NCBI RefSeq assembly: GCF_008728515.1
Contig: NC_044978.1
Location: 145,448,262 to 145,512,261 of the forward strand
Origin: Papio anubis
Lineage: Eukaryota; Chordata; Mammalia; Primates; Cercopithecidae
DNA length: 64,000 bases
Direction: 5' to 3'
A model generated the notes under the pieces. It was given only the letters and a program-made list of their open reading frames with translations. It ran no database searches and had not been told where the DNA came from. Made by a program: the position numbers and the translations under genes. This document shows positions 36,178-48,290 of this stretch, in pieces. How positions within the stretch are numbered: position 1 is the first letter of the stretch; each line of letters begins with the position of its first letter.

Positions 36178-36530
36178 TGCCTCATCCCCAGGGCCAGGAA
36201 ATGCCTTGCACATTCTAGGTGTTTAATAAGTGTTTATCTACCTAAATCCCAGTTGGTCCTCAAATGGCACCTTAAATTTGACTTTCTCAGGAAAGCATTT
36301 CCTGACCCTCCAATCTGGCCTGTGGTTGTTTTGTTGCATTTTCTCTTATATCTAAGTTATTTTCCTCCAAAACTTATTTATGCTGTGAGTAACTTTGTGA
36401 TTAATATCCATCTTTCCAACAACTAGGCTATAAGTTCCGTAAGAGGGGAAATGTGTTTTTTACTCACTAAAGTATCCCTTACTCCTAGCATAATGCATGG
36501 CACATGGCAGGTATGAAATAAATATGGGTC
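36178..36530 (+). repeat. L2 LINE 3' end
   Basis: Shows tctcaggaaagcatttcctgacc, aactaggctataagttccgtaagagggg and a tcctagcataatgcatggcacatggcaggtatgaaataaat end, as in L2. Confidence 0.75.
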
Positions 36531-36660
36531 AGATAGTAACTTAGAGCTATTTATAATATGAAGTCGTTAGCAGAATGTCTAATTCTTAACTTTATAGATG
36601 TTGGTTTGTTTGGTAAGGGAAACAGGAATATTTTATTTTAAGGATTATATACACTAAGGA

Positions 36661-37301
36661 CAGTCATCCCTCGGTATTTGAGGCAGATTGGTTCCAAGAC
36701 TCCCTTCAGATACCAAAATCTGGGGATGCTCAAGCCCCTTAAATAAAGTGGGGTAGTGTTTGCATAGAATCGATGCAACATCCTCTTGTATACTTTTTAT
36801 TTTTTAATTTTTTTTTAGAGATAGGGTCTCACTCTGTTGTCCAGGCTGGAATACAGTGGTGCAATCATAGCTTACTGCAGCCTTGACTTCCTGGGCTCAA
36901 GTGATCCTCCCACCTCAGCATGCTGAGTAGCTGGGATACAAGTGTGTGCCACCCCACCCAGCTAATTTTTGTATGTTTTGTAGAGACAGGGTCTCACTCT
37001 GTTGCCCAGGCTGGTCCCAAACTCGTGGGCTCAGGTGGTCCGTCCCCCTCCATCTCACAGTGTGCATGAGCCGCTGTACCTGCCCCTTCCGTATACCTTA
37101 AATCACCTCTAGATTACTGATAATACAATATAAATGCTATGTAAATAGTTTTGCTGTACTGTACTGTTTAAGCAATAATGACAAGGATAAAAAAGTCTGT
37201 ACATGTTCAGTACAGAGGCAACCATCACAGGCCTAACTTTCTGATCCTCACTTGGATGTATGTATGGATGTGGAACCCGAGGATACAGAGGGCCAACTGT
37301 A
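36661..37301 (+). repeat. Tigger-family DNA transposon, interrupted by an Alu
   Basis: Terminal inverted repeats are visible: cagtcatccctcggtat at 36661 and the inverse gatacagagggccaactg ending 37299, followed by TA. Interior blocks (taaatgctatgtaaatagtt, aaaaaagtctgtacatgttcagtaca) match the Tigger/MER2 class. An old Alu occupies 36803-37082. Confidence 0.85.
36803..37082 (-). repeat. Old Alu (AluJ) within the Tigger element
   Basis: Diverged minus-strand Alu with AluJ bases (cagccttgacttcctgggctcaagtgatcc). The 5' end has decayed (gccgctgtacctgcccc). Flanks gtatacttt and gtatacctt. Confidence 0.88.
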
Positions 37302-37829
37302 TGCAGATTCTTAGTTTTTGTGCAAGCCTTTTCAGAATGCTCACACTAGTATGCCTTTTTTTTTTTTTTTTTAACTTTCTCTTTACTGGTATTCATTTTC
37401 TTGAGTAGCTATTCATCTCTTTCTCTGCATAGCATTTAAAGTGCACTGAAGACAAAAACTAGAATTTAAGAAAAGGAAAATGGAATTGTGAAATATGTTT
37501 AAGGAACTGAGCAGAAAGTTATAGGGCAAAGACAGAGGAACACAGAGGAGGCATCACTTGCTGTTTCAGGACATTTTCGAATAAACCCACCCTTTTAATT
37601 ATACCAGAGTAATGAGCCTTACCCACAGTTTGTGAAAATATAATTAAAAATGTATCTTGGCTCAGTAGACCAGGTTGTCAGGTCATTATCAGAATCATAA
37701 AGTTGGAAGTGATGCCCATTAAAGGTTTCTAGTTTGGAAAGGTTAGATTAGAATTAAGTTTTTACAAATATAAAGGTTTTTCAATTTAAGTTATGCTTTA
37801 GAAAACCTCTAGCATTTGATTATTTTTCT

Positions 37830-38338
37830 TTTAACTTTTCATAGAAGTGTAATACACATACAGAAATGTGCACGTAAGAGTACAGCCTGATGAATTTCCA
37901 CATCTTGATGAAAAAAACATGACATTCCCAGTGTCCCAGAAGCAACCCTCTTGCTACTTCCCTACCCCACCCCCGATAATCCTGATATCAATCCATTTTT
38001 CCTGTTTTTGTACTTCATATAAATAGAATCATACAGTATCTGTATTTGACTTAATATAACATATTATCATTCTGAGTGACATTCCTGATACCAACTCATT
38101 GAAAACAAGGTCCATTTTCAGTTTTCCTTGTTATGTATCATTTTGGTAAACTGGCAGCTTACCAATGTTTCTAGATCTTTATATTCCTTTAAGAAATTTT
38201 CCATGTAAATGCATGTGCATCTGAGTATATGCCTAGGTGTGTGTGTGCACATGTATTTATATGTGTATGCTTTTTAAAAATGTTACTTAAATTAGAGCAT
38301 GCTTTGCTATGCATATTAGTCACCTCTTGGTGATGCAT
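37830..38338 (-). repeat. L1M LINE, antisense, left part
   Basis: The gaagtgtaatacacatacagaaatgtgcac...gaatttccacatcttgatg...ttcatataaatagaatcatacagta order is reverse-complement sequence of old L1 3' regions. Confidence 0.75.
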
Positions 38339-38353
38339 CTTAAAACCCTTTCT

Positions 38354-38660
38354 GGCTGGGCCTGGTGGCTTACGCCTGTAATCCCAGCACTTTGGGAGGC
38401 CAAGGTGGGCGGATCACTTTAGGTCAGGAGTTCAAGACCAACCTCGTCAACATGGTGAAACCCCGTTTCTACTAAAAATACAAAAATTAGCTGGGCGTGA
38501 TGGTGCGCGCCTGTAATCCCAACTACTTGGGAGGCTGAGGCAGGAGAATCGTTTGAACCCTGGAGGCGGAGGTTACAGTGAACTGAGATCATGCTGCTAC
38601 TGCCCTCCAGCCTGGGCGACAGAGCCAGACTACATCTCAAAAAAAAAAAAACCCAAAAAA
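38354..38660 (+). repeat. AluS-type element inserted in L1M
   Basis: Full-length + strand Alu starting ggctgggcctggtggc, with an A/C-containing tail. It splits an antisense L1M. Confidence 0.94.
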
Positions 38661-39340
38661 CCAGCAACCCCTTTTATATAGGCTCTTGTAGATCCACTTC
38701 ATTTTTCCTAAAGGCAGCATGATATTTCATTGTGTGGATGTATCATCATCGAATGAACCAGCTGTGCACTGAAGAACAGCTAGGTGGTTACTGGCCTTTT
38801 GACTTTAGAAGAATAGAATCCACATGAGCTTGTCTGTGAAATAAATTATTAGAAGTGGAATTGCCAAGCAGTGGGATCCATGCATTCAAAACTTGCTCAG
38901 ATATTTGTAAATGGCTCTCCAAAGAATTTTGCCAGCTTTTACTCCCACCAGCAAGGTTTGAAACTTCCTGTTTCCAGTATCCTGTCCTTAGATTGTGGTA
39001 TTATCTGGCTTATTAATCTTTCCAGTCTGATATAGGAAATCCAGTTAGACATTGTTATTTAAATTGATATTTTCTTAAGTTCTAAGTGCAGCTAGTGATT
39101 TATGTTTATTCAACATTTGTATTTCTCTTGGGGCTTGTTTCTTTCCTTATTCTCCTACAAGCTTGTTCATATTTTTCTTAATGGTTTCAAGGAACTCTTT
39201 CTATATGAAGGAAGTTAACCCTTTTATGTCATCTGTGGTGGTAATTTTTTCTTTGGTCTGTTTTTTGTTTTTATCGTGTTTATAGTCACATTTTTTCTAA
39301 ACAGATGATTTTAATTTTTACGTGGCAAAATGTACCAATT
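38661..39340 (-). repeat. L1M LINE, antisense, right part
   Basis: Continues with ggaattgccaagcagtggg, cttttactcccaccagcaagg and tctttggtctgttttttg, i.e. L1 3' sequence in reverse. Confidence 0.65.
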
Positions 39341-39368
39341 TTTTTTTTCTGTAGGGGTGCTGAATTTT

Positions 39369-39387
39369 GTGTGTGTGTGTGTGTGTG
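39369..39387 (+). repeat. (GT)n microsatellite
   Basis: About nine gt units. Confidence 0.9.
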
Positions 39388-41396
39388 AGCGTTTCATGAG
39401 AAAAAACATTGAACACTTGAGACAGAAAGGTAGGTTAGGCCTACCATGAAAAAAAACCCTCAATAAATGTTTGTGGGAAATGTGGCTGAGTAGGAATTCA
39501 AGTTTCAATCAAAAGTGGTGTGACGAACTATAAACGAACAAAAATGTGGACATTGTCTGCCAAAATTTGTTTAGTGTATGTAACAGCTTTTGGAGAGATT
39601 TTCACTGCTATGCTTTTCTTTTATGCTTTGTTATTTGGGGTTTTAATTTCTCAAATAATCCCTTTTTTTTAGATTTCAAATTATAACCTATTTCCTGCAC
39701 CATTGCTGACGCCCAGTGATCCATGTCAGAAGTACTTCCAGGTCAGATACATTTTCATGTATTTCAATGCAGAGAAGCAGTTGAATATTCAAACTTAAAA
39801 AAAAAGAGATAATGTTTAATGTTAAACTTATGATTTGCTAAAATAACATGTTTTTGAATTTCATTGTTCTTCACTAATGTAATAGAAAAATGAATCTTTA
39901 AAATCAAGTAGAAGAATTAGTTGGACTTAACCATATTTGTGTAATAATTGCATGAATACTTATAATGTAAAAATATTTTAGTTGACTGTGACAGGAGCTT
40001 AAAAATGTCAAATTTTACCATCTAGCATTGTATATTACAACCTGGGTACTACTGAAATGTGAACAAAGGAGTAGGTGTTGGTGTTGAGTCTCTCAATCTG
40101 CATCTTATTAATAGCTTGTAGAGTTTGCTTAGACAGAAACCCCCCCCACCCCCAATACTGAATATATTCTTCTCCTTGGGTCTAATCAGCAGATTAATTT
40201 CAGGTCTTAGGAAAACGACCTTAATTTTACTGTACGTCCCTTTTTTGGTCTCATGATAGATGCTAGTCTACACACAACATGGTGTGGGATTTAATCCCTA
40301 GCCTCACAGTTACGTAATAAGGAAAAAGCAATTGCAGTGACATTTCAAATTAAACATCATATAGGACTTCAAGTGACAGATAGATCTGGATAGATTTCAT
40401 ATTTATTAGGGCACATATTGCTCTGCAAGTTCTGAGTTTTTAAATAAGTAGATTTAAACCATTGGCAAATAGATACTAATGTCCCTAAATTCTAAACTTA
40501 TTATTAAATATAATCAAGCTGCTGTCTCCTTTATATGACATTTTTCATGTTACATTTCAACAAAGAACTAAAATAAAACGTAGTAAACACTAAGCTCATA
40601 GAGGTATATGAGAGGCAAGAAATATTCTTTTATAAAAAGCAGCCAAAAACTATGACAAACCTGAGTTCACAAAGGAAAGTCAGTGTCTTAGAGCTGATTT
40701 TTAGAAGCCATCTAATCATAATAGTGTGATGATTTGGGGAGGGTATGGATTTTGTCAATGCGTATTTTATCAAAACATATTGAATAGATATATTAGTTAT
40801 GGAAAAATCAAGAAAAATACATATGTTCTTTAGAAAATAGATTTTAAATGTTGAGAATAATTCCCTTTAGGGATCCTTTAAATTTTAAAATCATATTTTT
40901 ATGAGATAGATTATTAATAGATAAGATTATTATTATAGTCTTATCTTCAAGGTACACTAGTATGAAAACAGTAAAATAAAGCTGGCAAGTGTATAAAATG
41001 AAATGTATTCCTCTAAGTGAAGGTAGACTAATCAAATAACTTCTAGAAATTTCCTGTTCTTGATACATTTTGTTATGCTGATGTTTTCATTGTTCATGGT
41101 GGTGCTCAAACAGCTTTATTCTTTGGCGGTTATGTAAGAGATACTGAAACAGTTATCTAGCCTGGTTTTTAAATAACAGCTACTAGTCTCATGCATCGGT
41201 ATGACATATAACACATTTTACAAGGAAAGAGGTATTCTTAGTTCAGTGGAAAATCCTATTCCAGCCGTTTTTTCACTTGAAAATTCAAATGGCGACTGGT
41301 GAGAGAGGGTCTGGACTAGTAAGTGGTGTTAGGTTTGCCTTCAGCTCCTTTTTCTAACTCTAGGGAGCTGTGACTACAGGGACATCTTTTAAAAAC
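39388..41396. other. AT-rich intron sequence, repeat-poor
   Basis: Two kb without a recognised repeat, the longest quiet stretch in the left and middle of the window; no exon signal stood out. Confidence 0.5.
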
Positions 41397-41413
41397 AAAC
41401 ATGCCAGAATTTA

Positions 41414-41734
41414 TTTATTTATATATTTATTTATTTGTTTAAATTTTTTTTGAGACAGAGTCTTGCTCTGACACCCAGGCTGGAGTGCAGTGGCACAATC
41501 TTGGTTCACTGCAACCTTTGTCTCCCAGGTTCAAGCGATTCTCCTGCCTCAGGCTCCCGAGTAGCTGGGATTACAAGCATGTGCCATGACGCCCGGCTAA
41601 TTTTTGTAATTTTAGTAGAGACACGGGTTTCGCCACGTTGACCAGGCTGGTCTTGAACTCCTGGCCTCAAGTGATCTGCCAGCCTCGGCCTCCCAAAGTA
41701 CTAGGATTACAGGCGTGAGTCACCATGCCCAGCC
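41414..41734 (-). repeat. AluS-type element with (TTTA)n tail
   Basis: Full-length minus-strand Alu. Near-perfect 17-bp target-site duplication aaacatgccagaattta (41397-41413) and aaacataccagaattta (41735-41751). Confidence 0.96.
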
Positions 41735-42110
41735 AAACATACCAGAATTTATACCATCATCTGCCTTTGAAATTCCTGTTGACCCTTCAGGATTCAGCTC
41801 CGGAGTCCCTTCTGAGCAGGTCTTAGCCCATGATATCAAGTAATTACCCTATTTCAAGGATCCTGTTATTGTTTAACTTTTTTTCCCTTTCAGAATAGAT
41901 TTGGAGCCCAGCTTATCAGTAACTCAAGAAAATATGTGACATTTCTTTATAGCTCACCTACTTTTTTTTTCACCTGAACCAATATTCCAAAGCTGGATCA
42001 TCATCAGGCTTGCCCATAAAAGTCTAGAGCTCTATTAAAAAAAAAAATAATAATCTTCGAAAGTCACTGAGACTTTACTAAAGAATGGAAACAGCTTAGA
42101 AATTGAGCAG

Positions 42111-42292
42111 GGAAGAAGAGAGCTAGATGTGGTGGTGCATACCTGTAGCCCCAGCTACTTGGGAGTCTGAGGCAGCAGGAGAATCGCTGGAGCCCAGGAA
42201 TTTGAGGCTGTAGTGCATGATGACTGTGCCTGTGAATGCACTCCAGCCTGAGCAACATAGTGAGACCCTGTCCCTGTCCCTTAAATTAAAAA
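42111..42292 (+). repeat. Free right Alu monomer (FRAM-like) or 5'-truncated Alu
   Basis: Only the right-arm Alu sequence is present (gtggtgcatacctgtagcc to gtgagaccctgtcc, then an A-rich tail). Target-site duplication agaaattgagcag at 42098-42110 and 42293-42305, so it inserted as a short element. Confidence 0.85.
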
Positions 42293-42407
42293 AGAAATTG
42301 AGCAGAGAAAATGTCCTTGGAATATAATTTCCAAAGTTGACTATTCCGAAGGTCTTAATTCTTACTTGAATACACACATTCTGCTTGTGCTTCCTAAATA
42401 ACTGATC

Positions 42408-42520
42408 ATCACATCTGCCAGGTGTGATGTTGGGAATGGCAAGCTTTCCCCCATCTGGAATGCCTTTTTCTTTCTTGTCTGCTGCTGGGCTCCTTTCCAC
42501 CCTTCAAGATCCAACTCAGC
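42408..42520 (+). repeat. L2 LINE, left part
   Basis: atctggaatgcctttttctttc and cacccttcaagatccaactcag match L2 3' sequence; it continues after the Alu. Confidence 0.65.
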
Positions 42521-42522
42521 TC

Positions 42523-42827
42523 TTTTTTTCTTTTTTTTTGAGGCAAAGTCTAGCTCTGTTGCCCAGGCTAGAGTTCAGTGGTACGATCTTGGCTCACTGC
42601 AACTTTTGCCTCCTGGGTTCAAGTGATTCTCCTGCCTCAGGCTCCGGAGTAGCTGGGGCTACTCGGTACAGGTGCGTGCCACCATGCCCGGCTAATTTTT
42701 TGTATTTTTAGTAGAGACGGGATTTCACTGTGTTAGCCGGGATGGCCTTGATCTCCGGACCTCGTGGTCCGCCTGCCTCAGCCTCCCAAAGTGCTGGGAT
42801 TACAGGCGTGAGCCACCGCGCCCGGTC
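42523..42827 (-). repeat. AluS/Y-type element inserted in L2
   Basis: Full-length minus-strand Alu with a short extra stretch (ctactcggtacagg) in the middle. Flanks cagctctt on both sides. Confidence 0.94.
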
Positions 42828-42945
42828 AGCTCTTCTTTTTGTGGGAAGCGTTCCTTGAACCTCTCTCCTCATCCCTAACATGGTGTTCCATAAGACCCTC
42901 TGCCAACTTCAGCCATTGTTAGTTTGTGTAATAACATATCCTTTC
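42828..42945 (+). repeat. L2 LINE, right part
   Basis: gtgggaagcgttccttgaacctc continues the L2 interrupted at 42521. Confidence 0.6.
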
Positions 42946-42969
42946 TCACTGCCAAATCTGATTTTCTTT

Positions 42970-43085
42970 TTTAGAAAATAACATTTCTTTTTTTTTATAA
43001 TCAACAAATAAAACATGTATATGTTTATTGTGTACAACATGTTGTTTTGAAATGTGTATACATTGTGGAATGGCTAAATCAAGCT
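42970..43085 (-). repeat. L1MA/L1MB 3' end fragment
   Basis: tatgtttattgtgtacaacatgttgttttgaaatgtgtatacattgtggaatggctaaatc is the reverse complement of the L1MA/MB 3' end. Confidence 0.7.
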
Positions 43086-44024
43086 CATTAAGATTGAGTT
43101 TGTTGAGAGGTATGTGATACATTTGTCTTGAATCAGTTCCACTTAAAACATTGAACTGAGTGAGTCCTCAGGCAGTTAAGTTTAATGGGACACAAGAAAC
43201 CCTCAAGTGGGTAAGATCTGGCTGTTGAAATCACCCCTGTATCTGACACTCTGCATCAGCAGTGTGACATTGTTCTCCTAGTTAGAATATTCTGAGGCTC
43301 AAATCCTGCCATCTCCCTGGCCCGGTGACCCAAGCTGCCTTATTGATAACTTTTGCCTCTTTTGCTCACAGAGTTCTTATCATTTTTGTCACATTGAAGG
43401 TTTCCTTTCATGAGTAGTTTCATGAAGCCAGCTTTATTTAGCCTCTCCCTCCTAAAAGGAAAAGAAAAATCAGACTTTATTTCATTTCCTTAATACTTTG
43501 TGGTCTAGTTCAAAAGGTGACATTCTTCAGGGTAGAAGTTTCACCATTAACTCCTTGGTGGAAATGAAATTGTATAGCAGAAAAATAAAAATGAAGAAAA
43601 TGTGAAGTTTCATTCAAGAATGGGGCAAACATTGGACTTCCTTGGGCCCATTTATCAACCCTGGGCCCATTTGTCAGTTTCCAATTTTATAAGCATGTCG
43701 TGGGAGTAAAGGGAGAGCAGCAGGTTATTGAAGAGAGAAGTTCTTGTCATTACTGACAAACTCTTTCTTGACAAAAGGCTAAAGGTCTTAGGAAAGGGAA
43801 AAGGAGCGGGGGGAAAGCCAGGTTTAACTATAGGATGCAGCACAGGTTTGTATTAGGATGTGGTCTAAGTTACAGGGCCAGTCAGCCTGGTTGTATCTGT
43901 GCTGGGGCCTTTGTGGCTGGGATGGAGAGAAGCTGTGCAAGTCATGAAATTAAAGTGATCCTGGCTTATCCAATTTTGCTTAGGTTTCATAAAAAATACT
44001 TTGTGTATTAATGAGGGCTCTTTT
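43086..44024. other. Unique intron sequence
   Basis: No recognisable feature. Confidence 0.5.
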
Positions 44025-44455
44025 AGTTGCAAAACAGAGAAAACCCAGCTCCAAGTGGCTTAGGCAAAATAAATACATAAATCTATTGACCTGAGAAGTC
44101 CAGCAGTATCATATTTCAGGCATGTCTTATTTTAGGGATTCAGTCATTAGGGCTTGCTCACTTTCTCTCTGTCTCTTGGCTTCGCTTTCTTTGGTAGAGT
44201 CATGCTGGGGCAGGTTATCTCTTCATAAGGACCCCTTGAAGCTCTAGGCTTGCATCTTTTAGTTCAAGAAAAAGAGAAAAAAGAGCACCACTATTATCCT
44301 TCTGGCAAGTCTCATGGTTGGCTGGCTTCATGTGGGTCATACGCTTTTCCTTGAACCAGCCACTAGAGCCATGGGAATTTGCTACTGTGATTGGCTGTGC
44401 CTTGGCCATGTGCCCCCTGAAATAAGGGGTACAATCATCTCTGCCTGAAACACAT
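44025..44455. repeat. Old interspersed repeat, family not determined
   Basis: Has the gttgcaaaacagagaaaacccagctcc, ctctctgtctcttggcttcgctttc and gattggctgtgccttggccatgtgccc series seen in a common mammalian repeat that I cannot name with confidence. Confidence 0.45.
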
Positions 44456-44489
44456 GGGCCTAACCCCTAGAGTTTATGCTCTATAGGTA

Positions 44490-44600
44490 TCTTTACTTTG
44501 TTGGTTTTGTTCACTGCTATATCCTCAGCACTTATAAGCATATCTGGCATGATGTAGTGAACAAAAAATATCTGTTGAATGATTGAATGGGTGTGGGGGA
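44490..44600 (+). repeat. L2 LINE 3' end
   Basis: gttcactgctatatcctcagcacttataagcatatctggcatg...atatctgttgaatgattgaatg. Confidence 0.7.
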
Positions 44601-44929
44601 AGGCTGAGTCCCCAAGAAAATTTGTGAGGCTTTTAACAGATAAGGAGGAAACACATGCCAGGCTGTAATAGATGTTTCTTCATCGTGCATGCAGGAGAGC
44701 AACGACAGCAGTAATATTAGCTCTTGTCACACTCTTAAATCTGAAGTTATACCCACCTCTGGAATAGGAATCGATCCTCTTGAATTGATGTTGGAGCTTC
44801 GTAACATAGCATGATGAATAGATGTGGAGGGGATGGCAGAATCACTGGGGGCCCCATCCACCTGTCAGGAATCCAAGAGAACCACCTTTGTGCTAAAAAC
44901 TAACCCTCATTGTTACTGGTATTTTGCTT

Positions 44930-45045
44930 ATTCATTCTTCATTTAGTTTTGCTTATTTTGTTCACTGCTGTGTTCTTGACCTTTAGGAGAGTGCCTGGTA
45001 CATAGTAGGCTCTTGGTAAATATTTAATGAATGAATGAGGAAATG
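44930..45045 (+). repeat. L2 LINE 3' end
   Basis: gttcactgctgtgttcttgacc...gtgcctggtacatagtaggctcttggtaaatatttaatgaatgaatgagg. Confidence 0.75.
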
Positions 45046-45139
45046 AATTAAGGAGTCAAAAAACATTTATTGTGTCTTCTTACATGCTAGACTTTATAAT
45101 AAAAGGAACTGGAAGTTCTGGAAAATGAAAGGGAAATGA

Positions 45140-45450
45140 AAAGCATAGCCCCAGTGAAATATCATTTCACACCAACTAGGATGGCTATAGTAAAAAAGAG
45201 ACAGTAACAAGTGTTGACAAGGATGTGGATAATTTAGAACCCTTATACACTGTTGGTGGGAATGGAAAATGGTACAGTGGCTTTTGTACTAAGTCGGTCT
45301 GGAAGTTCCTGAAAATGTTAAATATATATATACATAATGTGATATGTTTATAAAAATATAAAACAGTGTGTGTGTGTGTGTACATAAAAATGCAAGTTAC
45401 TATACTCAGCAGTTCCACTCCTGAGTACACACTCAAGACAATTGAAAATG
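45140..45450 (+). repeat. Old L1 (L1M) 3' part, first segment
   Basis: cagtgaaatatcatttcacaccaactaggatggctat and gttggtgggaatggaaaatggtacagtggc are end-of-ORF2 L1 sequence in + orientation. An AT/GT-rich expansion occurs at 45320-45385. Confidence 0.88.
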
Positions 45451-45905
45451 TGCTACTGAAACACCAGGGGTTCAATCTAGGTCCTGCTGCTCACTGGACA
45501 GAAAGTTAGATCACTGACAGGACGGGTATTGCTAAGGAAGAAGGCTTTAATCGGGTGCTGCAGCTGAGAAGACAGGAAAGGAGCTCAGTCTCAAATCCAT
45601 CTCCCTGACCAACTAAAACTAAGGGTTTATATAGCAGGGAAGAAATGTAGCAAAGTGTACCAAACAGGATCTAGGTAGGATCAAGGGAGCAGTTAGGATG
45701 AATGAGGGGTCCAGCATCTCATTGTCTGGATGCAGTGATCTGGTGAGTTTCAGTTATTTGGTACTTTTTTTTTCTGAGACCTGAAGATCATTTCCAGATG
45801 AAGGATCTCAGATAAAACAAATATAAATTTATTTTAAGACCAGAAGGGTCAATTTCTATGTTTATCAAAAAAAGCTATCTGTGGGACTATTGGGTCAGTT
45901 TTACA
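45451..45905 (-). mobile_element. Solo LTR of an endogenous retrovirus, antisense, inside L1M
   Basis: About 455 bp that interrupts L1 sequence cleanly. Read on the minus strand it has a TATATAA box (complement of ttatata at 45628), an ATTAAA polyadenylation signal (complement of tttaat near 45548) and a TG...CA-like structure. The ERV class was not determined; no coding remnant. Boundaries are good to a few bases. Confidence 0.65.
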
Positions 45906-46363
45906 TGCCCATACAAAAAAAAACTTGTATATGAGTGTTAACTCATAATAGCTAAAAAGTGAAAACAACCCAAATGTCCATTAACTAATGAACAAATAAA
46001 AAGTGGTATGTCCATACAATGGAATATTGTCCAGCCATAAAAAGGAATGAAGTACTGATACATGCTACAACATGGATGAACCTTGAAGATACAGTAAATG
46101 AGAGAAGCCAGTAACAAAAGATCTCATATTATATGATTCTGTTTATATGAAATGTCTGTCATCACCAAGTTCACATAAACAAAGTAGTGTTTGCAGGGGT
46201 TGGAGGGAGGGACGAATGGGGCGTGACTGTTAATTGGTACAGGATTTCTTTTTGGGTGATAAAAATGTTCTTGAATTAGATAGTATTAATGGACGCACAA
46301 CTCTGTGAATATACTAAATAGCACTGAATTGTGTACTTTAAAATATGGTATATAAATGTATGA
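45906..46363 (+). repeat. Old L1 (L1M) 3' part, second segment
   Basis: Continues as aaacttgtatatgagtgtt, aatggaatattgtccagccataaaaaggaatgaag, acatggatgaaccttgaag and tgaattgtgtactttaaaatatgg: the canonical L1M 3' end. Its final tail reappears at 49337. Confidence 0.9.
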
Positions 46364-46740
46364 TATAAAAATTTTTTAACGTTTATTTTAGGTTCAGGGG
46401 TACATGTGAAGGTTTGTTACATAGGTAAACACATGTCACGGGGGTTTGTTGTTCAGATTATTTCATCACCTGGGTATTAAGCTCAGTACCCGATAGTTAT
46501 CTTTTATGCTCCTCTCCCTCCTCCCACACTCCACACTCTAGTATCTGTTGTTTCCTTCTTTGTGTTTGCAAGTTCTTATCATTTAGCTCCCACTTGTAAG
46601 AGAAAACGTGTTATTTGATTTTCTGTTCCTGCATTAGTTTTCTAAGGATAATAACCTCCAGCTCCATCCATGTTCCTGCAAAAGACATTATCTTATGCTT
46701 TTTTTTAATGATGGCGTAGTATTCCATGGTATATATGTAC
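46364..46740 (-). repeat. Younger L1 (L1P type), 3' end segment
   Basis: ggttcaggggtacatgtgaaggtttgttacataggtaaacacatg is the reverse complement of the primate L1 3' UTR end. It inserted into the tail of the + strand L1M. Confidence 0.9.
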
Positions 46741-46751
46741 CACATTTTCTT

Positions 46752-47096
46752 TTTTTTCTTTTTTTCTTCTTTTTTTTTTTTTTGGAGTTGGAGTCTTGCT
46801 CTTTTGCCCGAGTTGGAGTGAAGTGGCACAATCTTGGCTCACTGCAACCTCCACCCCCCAACTCCCAATCCTCACCCCCCTGGCTTCAAGCGATTCTCTG
46901 GCTTCAGCCTCTCAGCCTCCCAAGAAGCTGGTATTATAGGTGTCTGCCACCACACCCAGCTAATTTTTGTATTTTTAGTAGAGACAGGGTTTCACCATGT
47001 CAGCCAGGCTGGTCTCGAACTCCTGATCTGAGAAGATCCACCCACCTCAGCCTCCCAAAGTGCTAGGATTACAGGCATGAGTCACCATGACTGGCC
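46752..47096 (-). repeat. AluS-type element inserted in the L1
   Basis: Full-length minus-strand Alu with a small local duplication (cagcctctcagcctccc). Target-site duplication cacattttctt at 46741-46751 and 47097-47107, which is L1 sequence. Confidence 0.95.
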
Positions 47097-47585
47097 CACA
47101 TTTTCTTTATCCAGTTTGTCATTAATGGACATATAGGTTGATTCCATGTCTTTGCTGTTGTGAATAGTGCTGCAGTGAACATTCATGTGTATGTGTGTTT
47201 ATGATAGCATGATTTATATTCCTCTGGGTATGTACCCAGTAATGGGATTCCTGGGTTGAATGGTAGTTCTGCTTTTAGCTTTTTGAGAAATTGCCACACT
47301 GCTTTCCACAACAGTTGAACTGATTTACACTCCCACTAACAGTGTATAAGTGTTCCCTTTTCTCCGTGACCTTGCCAGCATCTATGATTTTTTGACTTTT
47401 TAGTAATAGCCATTCTGATTTGACTTGCATTTCTTTAATGATCAGTGATACTGAGCCTTTTTTCATATGCTTGTTGGCCAAATGAATGTCTTCTTTTCAG
47501 AAGTGTCTGTTTATGTCCTTTGCTCGCTTTTTAATGGACTTCCTTGTTTTTCTCTTGTAAGTTTGTTTAATTAAGTTCCTTTTAG
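47097..47585 (-). repeat. Younger L1, ORF2 3' segment
   Basis: tttatccagtttgtcattaatggacatataggttgattcc to cttgttggccaaatgaatgtcttcttttcag: antisense ORF2 end/3' sequence, continuing on both sides of the Alu and of the LTR. Confidence 0.9.
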
Positions 47586-48290
47586 TGTTGTGGGAATGAA
47601 GGAGGACCAGAGAGACCACGGTAAAACAGGAGGATTTTTATTGAGTGCACTCAGACCTAGCGGATTAACATCCAAAAACTGGGTCTGGAACAAAGACAGC
47701 ACTAGAATTTTAGACACACTTCTAAAAGGGGGTGGGCTAGCCTGAAACAAGTTTACAGTGGTACAAATCATAGTGGCGTGACAGCAAAGATACAGAGGCG
47801 GAACAAAGGCAGTTAATTAAATTGTGACAGGTTCTTCATAACTCAGGATTACATATGACTCTTCCTGTGTGGTCCAGATGGCTGTTATCGAGGCTTGCTG
47901 TAGTGCCTTGCACAGGCTTATCTTTTAACCTTCGCTGTGGTGCCTAGATGACTGCAGCCCAGGCCTGCTTAGGCATGTCTTATAATCTTCACTGTGCTGC
48001 CTAGAATACTCAACAGAATACTCAAAGTTACTAGAAAACAGGAATCTATAAACTATAAAGTTTACTCATAGAGGAATGGAAAATTTGATTTCTTCTCCCT
48101 ATGTTGAGGGAGTGCTGGGAGAGTCTCCAGAGCACATTCCTTTGAGCTCTGGCTTCTTAGATAATATTGAGACTTCACCTGGGTCCAGGCTTTGCCTGTT
48201 TCTGCCTTTGGGATGAGTCACCCTAATATAGAAAGCTTGTTTTTCTCTTTTTAATTTTATTTTTCTTTCTTTCTTTAATTTCCTCCCTCA
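47586..48290 (-). mobile_element. Solo LTR-like element, antisense, inside the L1
   Basis: 705 bp beginning tgttgtgggaatgaagg and ending ctccctca (a TG...CA frame) that breaks L1 ORF2 between aagttcc and gctggatattagacc. An AATAAA signal lies on the minus strand (complement of tttatt at 47637). It has the size and structure of an ERV LTR; family not assigned. No coding remnant. Confidence 0.65.
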
